Shown here piece by piece: positions 61,361 to 64,000 of a DNA stretch of 64,000 nucleotides. Every line of letters starts with the position of its first letter. The first letter of the stretch is position 1. The DNA lies in contig NZ_CP107928.1 of assembly GCF_036030735.1 (NCBI RefSeq), forward strand, positions 682,001 through 746,000, read 5' to 3'. Under the pieces are notes generated by a model. It made no database searches, was not told the DNA's origin, and saw only the letters and a list, made by a program, of their open reading frames with translations. Both the position numbers and the translations under genes were made by a program. The DNA is from Streptomyces sp. NBC_00425 (GTDB taxonomy: Bacteria; Actinomycetota; Actinomycetes; Streptomycetales; Streptomycetaceae).

Positions 61361-64000
61361 TCAGTGGGACAGCAGTGCCTCGGCTTCGGCGTCGGACATG
61401 TCCTCCAGTTCCGCGAGGAGCTGGTCTTCGACGACCGCGGCCACGTCGCGCAGGGTGGGGCTGTCGAACAGGACCCGGATCGGGATCTCGACGTCGAGTT
61501 CCTTGCGCAGGCGGATCACCGAGCGCATCGCCAGCAGCGAATCGCCGCCGAGGGTGAAGAAGTTGTCGTGCAGCCCGACGCGCTCGGCGCCCAGCATGCT
61601 CGCCCACACCTCGGCGACGGTCTGCTCGACCGGCGTCTCGGGTGCTTCGTAGCGCGGCCCGTCGTCGTCGGACAGGTCCTCCGGTACGACGAGCGCCCGC
61701 CGGTCCACCTTGCCGTTCGCGGTGAGGGGCAGTGAGTCCAGTTCGAGGTAGACGCCGGGCACCATGTAGGCCGGGAGCTTGGCCCCGAGGAACTCGATGA
61801 CGTCCTCGGGTACCCGTCCCCCCTCCTGCGGGACGACGAACGCGATCAGCCGCTTCGCGCCGTGCTGTTCCCCCTGGACGACAGCCACCGCGGCCCGCAC
61901 CTGCGGGTGCTGCATGAGCGCCGCCTCGATCTCACCGAGCTCGATGCGGTAGCCCTGCACCTTGACCTGGAAGTCCTCACGGCCGAGGAACTCGATCTCG
62001 CCGCCGGGCAGGAAGCGCCCGAGGTCGCCGGTGCGGTAGAGGCGCCGACCGGTCTGCGGGTGGACGATGAAGCTCGCGTCGGTCTTCACCTGGTCCCCCA
62101 GGTATCCGCAGGCCAGGCCGACACCGCCGATGTACAGCTGTCCCGGGACGTCCGTGGGGCGCGGTCGCAGCGCCTCGTCGAGCACGTGGAAGGTCTGGTT
62201 GCGCATCGGTCGGCCGTACGGGATGCTCGCCCATTCCTCGGGCACCTCGCCGATCGGGTAGAGGATCGACCAGATCGACGCCTCCGTCGCCCCGCCGAGG
62301 CTGATGACATCGGGCGAGCCGAGCGTGCGCCGGATGCGGTCGGGCAGCGTGACCGGGATCCAGTCGCCGCTGAGCATCACGGTCCGCAGCGGGCTGCCGG
62401 TGACCTCCTTGACGCTCATGTGCTCCACGAGCAGCTCCATCAGCGCGGGCACCGAGTTCCACAGGGTGACTTCGGCCCTGGTCACGAGGTCGAGCCAGGC
62501 CGCCGGGTCCCGGTGCGCGCCGGCGTCCGGCACGACGACCGCGCCACCGACGGCGAGCGGGCCGAAGACGTCGTACACCGACAGGTCGAAGCTGAGCGAG
62601 GAGAGCGCGAGGACGCGGTCCTCGGCCCCCACCGAGAAGCGCTCGTTGATGTCGACGACGGTATTGAGCGCCCCCCGGTGGTTGATCATCACCCCCTTGG
62701 GCAGACCGGTGGAGCCCGAGGTGAAGATGACGTACGCGAGGTCCTCGGGCGTGGTGGCGGTCCCGGGCAGCGGCAGGGCCGCGGCACAGGCGTCGTACGG
62801 AAGCTCGTCCACGTGCAGGACCGTGCTCACGCCGGCGAACCGGTCCTCGCCCGTGGCCGCGACGCGTGCCTGGGTCAGGACGGCGCGCGCCCGGCTGTGT
62901 TCGAGAAGGAAGCGAATCCGCTCGTCGGGCAGTTCGGGGTCGATCGGCAGATACGCGGCGCCCGCGACGAGGATCCCCAGGACGGCGGCGGACTGCTCCC
63001 AGCCCTTCTCCATGACGACGGCGACCAGGTCGTTCGGCCGCGGGTCGAGCGCGAAAAGGCGGTCGGCGATGTCCCGGGCGCGGGCGGCCAGTTCACCGTA
63101 GCTCAGCACCCGGTTCGGAGTGATGACGGCGGGACGCTCGGGCGTGCGGGCCGCGTGCCCGAAGAACGGCTCGTGCAGGAAACCGGCCGGCAGCGGTCCT
63201 GCGGTGCCGTTGTACTCGTCCTGCGCGGCCAGCTCTGCCGCCGGGACGAGCAGCGGCGCGGGACGGCCCCAGTTGGCCTCGTCCTCGGCGAGCCCGCGCA
63301 GCAGGCGCAGGGTCGCGGCGTGGATCGCGGCCACCATGCCGTCGGGGAACAGGTCCTCGACGGCGTCGATGTCCAGCAGGAGGGCTCCGTCCAACTCGTA
63401 GACCTGCGCGTCGATCCACACCTGCGGGGTCTGCGAGATGCTGTACGCCACCTCGCCGAGCCGGCCCTCCTCGGCGTCGTTGGCGAGGAGGCTGGTGAAC
63501 ACGGCGGGCATGGCCGCAGCCGACTCGCCGCGCACCTTCTTCATCTCGCGCAGCACCCGGACGCCGCTGAACAGCCGGTGGTCCAGGTCGGTCACGAGCC
63601 GGTCGCGCACCGCGGCCACGCGCTCCTCGAACGGGACCGGGACCGTGGTGTCCAGTTCCAGCAGCGTCAGCGAGGTGAAGTCGCCGATGACCGCGTCGAC
63701 CTCGGGGTGCAGCGGGAGCCGGTTGGCCAGCGGGAGGTTGAGGGTGAAGCGGCGGTTCTTCGACCAGGTGCCGAGCGCCTCGCCGTAGGCCGCGAGCAGG
63801 AGGGCCGTGGGAGTGACGCCGCGCCGCGAGGCCGCCGTCTTCACCGACGCCCACAGGTCGCGCGGCAGCTCGCCGGCGGTGCGGGCGAAGCGCGGGGCGT
63901 CGATGGTGCGCGGGTCACGGGCGAGCGGCAGTTCGGGGGCGGGGGCGAGCTCCGGGACGCGCTTGTGCCAGTACCGCTCGGCGCGCCGGAATCGGTCGGT
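61361..64000 (-). CDS. NRPS, Cy-A-T with cysteine code (5' end outside window)
   Basis: At least 880 residues; the frame is open to the window edge. N-terminal part: VIGDFTSLTLLELD, AVFTSLLAND and SISQTPQVWIDAQ are the late motifs of a heterocyclization (Cy) domain, not an ordinary C domain. Adenylation domain: YVIFTSGSTGLPKG, SFDLSVYDVFG, LYRTGDLGRF, VQGYRIELGEIE and TANGKVDRRAL. Code by alignment: DLYNMSLIWK, which is essentially the standard cysteine code. Carrier: LGGDSLLAMRSV, then an acidic tail. It should form a thiazoline from cysteine. No oxidase domain is visible after it. First gene (in view) of the minus-strand operon TE-mbtH-NRPS-M20-LOG. Confidence 0.93.
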   Translation of the reverse strand, partial: TDRFRRAERYWHKRVPELAPAPELPLARDPRTIDAPRFARTAGELPRDLWASVKTAASRRGVTPTALLLAAYGEALGTWSKNRRFTLNLPLANRLPLHPEVDAVIGDFTSLTLLELDTTVPVPFEERVAAVRDRLVTDLDHRLFSGVRVLREMKKVRGESAAAMPAVFTSLLANDAEEGRLGEVAYSISQTPQVWIDAQVYELDGALLLDIDAVEDLFPDGMVAAIHAATLRLLRGLAEDEANWGRPAPLLVPAAELAAQDEYNGTAGPLPAGFLHEPFFGHAARTPERPAVITPNRVLSYGELAARARDIADRLFALDPRPNDLVAVVMEKGWEQSAAVLGILVAGAAYLPIDPELPDERIRFLLEHSRARAVLTQARVAATGEDRFAGVSTVLHVDELPYDACAAALPLPGTATTPEDLAYVIFTSGSTGLPKGVMINHRGALNTVVDINERFSVGAEDRVLALSSLSFDLSVYDVFGPLAVGGAVVVPDAGAHRDPAAWLDLVTRAEVTLWNSVPALMELLVEHMSVKEVTGSPLRTVMLSGDWIPVTLPDRIRRTLGSPDVISLGGATEASIWSILYPIGEVPEEWASIPYGRPMRNQTFHVLDEALRPRPTDVPGQLYIGGVGLACGYLGDQVKTDASFIVHPQTGRRLYRTGDLGRFLPGGEIEFLGREDFQVKVQGYRIELGEIEAALMQHPQVRAAVAVVQGEQHGAKRLIAFVVPQEGGRVPEDVIEFLGAKLPAYMVPGVYLELDSLPLTANGKVDRRALVVPEDLSDDDGPRYEAPETPVEQTVAEVWASMLGAERVGLHDNFFTLGGDSLLAMRSVIRLRKELDVEIPIRVLFDSPTLRDVAAVVEDQLLAELEDMSDAEAEALLSH

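Noticed and set aside
1..64000. CRISPR arrays or phage-defence systems
   Set aside because: No regularly spaced repeats and no Cas, restriction or other defence signature was seen.

Overview
The window is high-GC actinomycete DNA and looks like Streptomyces. Evidence: very high GC at third codon positions, frequent GTG and TTG starts, many ATGA or GTGA start/stop overlaps, secreted plant-polysaccharide enzymes, TTA codons confined to a few accessory genes, and a large nonribosomal peptide synthetase (NRPS) cluster. No rRNA, tRNA or CRISPR array was seen. All functional calls come from reading translated motifs; no database was searched.

Left part, 1-33.3 kb: an accessory, gene-poor region with many relics. 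It opens with a hemicellulose locus: the end of a GH54 arabinofuranosidase and two secreted CE1-type esterases, both with a TTA codon near the start. Next comes an ArsR-SRPBCC regulator with a RibD/DHFR-like protein. A graveyard of decayed transposases follows (IS256, IS701, TnpB and IS5 types at 7.7-10.5 kb, another IS5 relic at 13.6-13.8 kb, an IS481 relic at 22.1 kb). Among these relics lie a CYTH protein, a large secreted propeller/Ig protein, an S66 peptidase, VOC and DHFR-like proteins, two regulator-MFS pairs (ArsR-type and MarR), a WYL regulator, small secreted proteins and a secreted subtilisin. Broken MerR and MBL-fold genes are also present.

Boundary, 32.0-33.8 kb: an XRE-TPR regulator is preceded on the same strand by a 52-residue secreted-peptide gene. 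Their promoter overlaps back-to-back with the promoter of the large plus-strand biosynthetic operon. This resembles a peptide/receptor signalling pair controlling the cluster.

Right part, 33.8-64 kb: one biosynthetic region that runs off the window. Plus strand: malic enzyme, adenylosuccinate synthetase (purA), FAD protein, formyltransferase, PCP-TE, MFS, NRPS A-T-C, free-standing A domain, then queD, queE (frameshifted), folE, an IMPDH/GMP-reductase-like enzyme, a phosphoribosyltransferase, a UbiD-like decarboxylase and Nudix. A PfkB kinase is on the minus strand, then an MFS and a HAD phosphatase on the plus strand. Converging from the right on the minus strand: NRPS Cy-A-T (cysteine code), type II TE, MbtH, NRPS C-A-T, an M20 N-carbamoyl hydrolase and a LOG-type nucleotide phosphoribohydrolase.

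The deazapurine genes match what is needed to turn GTP into 7-carboxy-7-deazaguanine, attach it to PRPP, decarboxylate it, exchange the amino groups and dephosphorylate it, that is, a tubercidin-type 7-deazaadenosine route. They are embedded between two NRPS arms that include a heterocyclization module. A 7-deazapurine/thiazoline-peptide hybrid, or two interleaved pathways, is the most interesting reading of the window.
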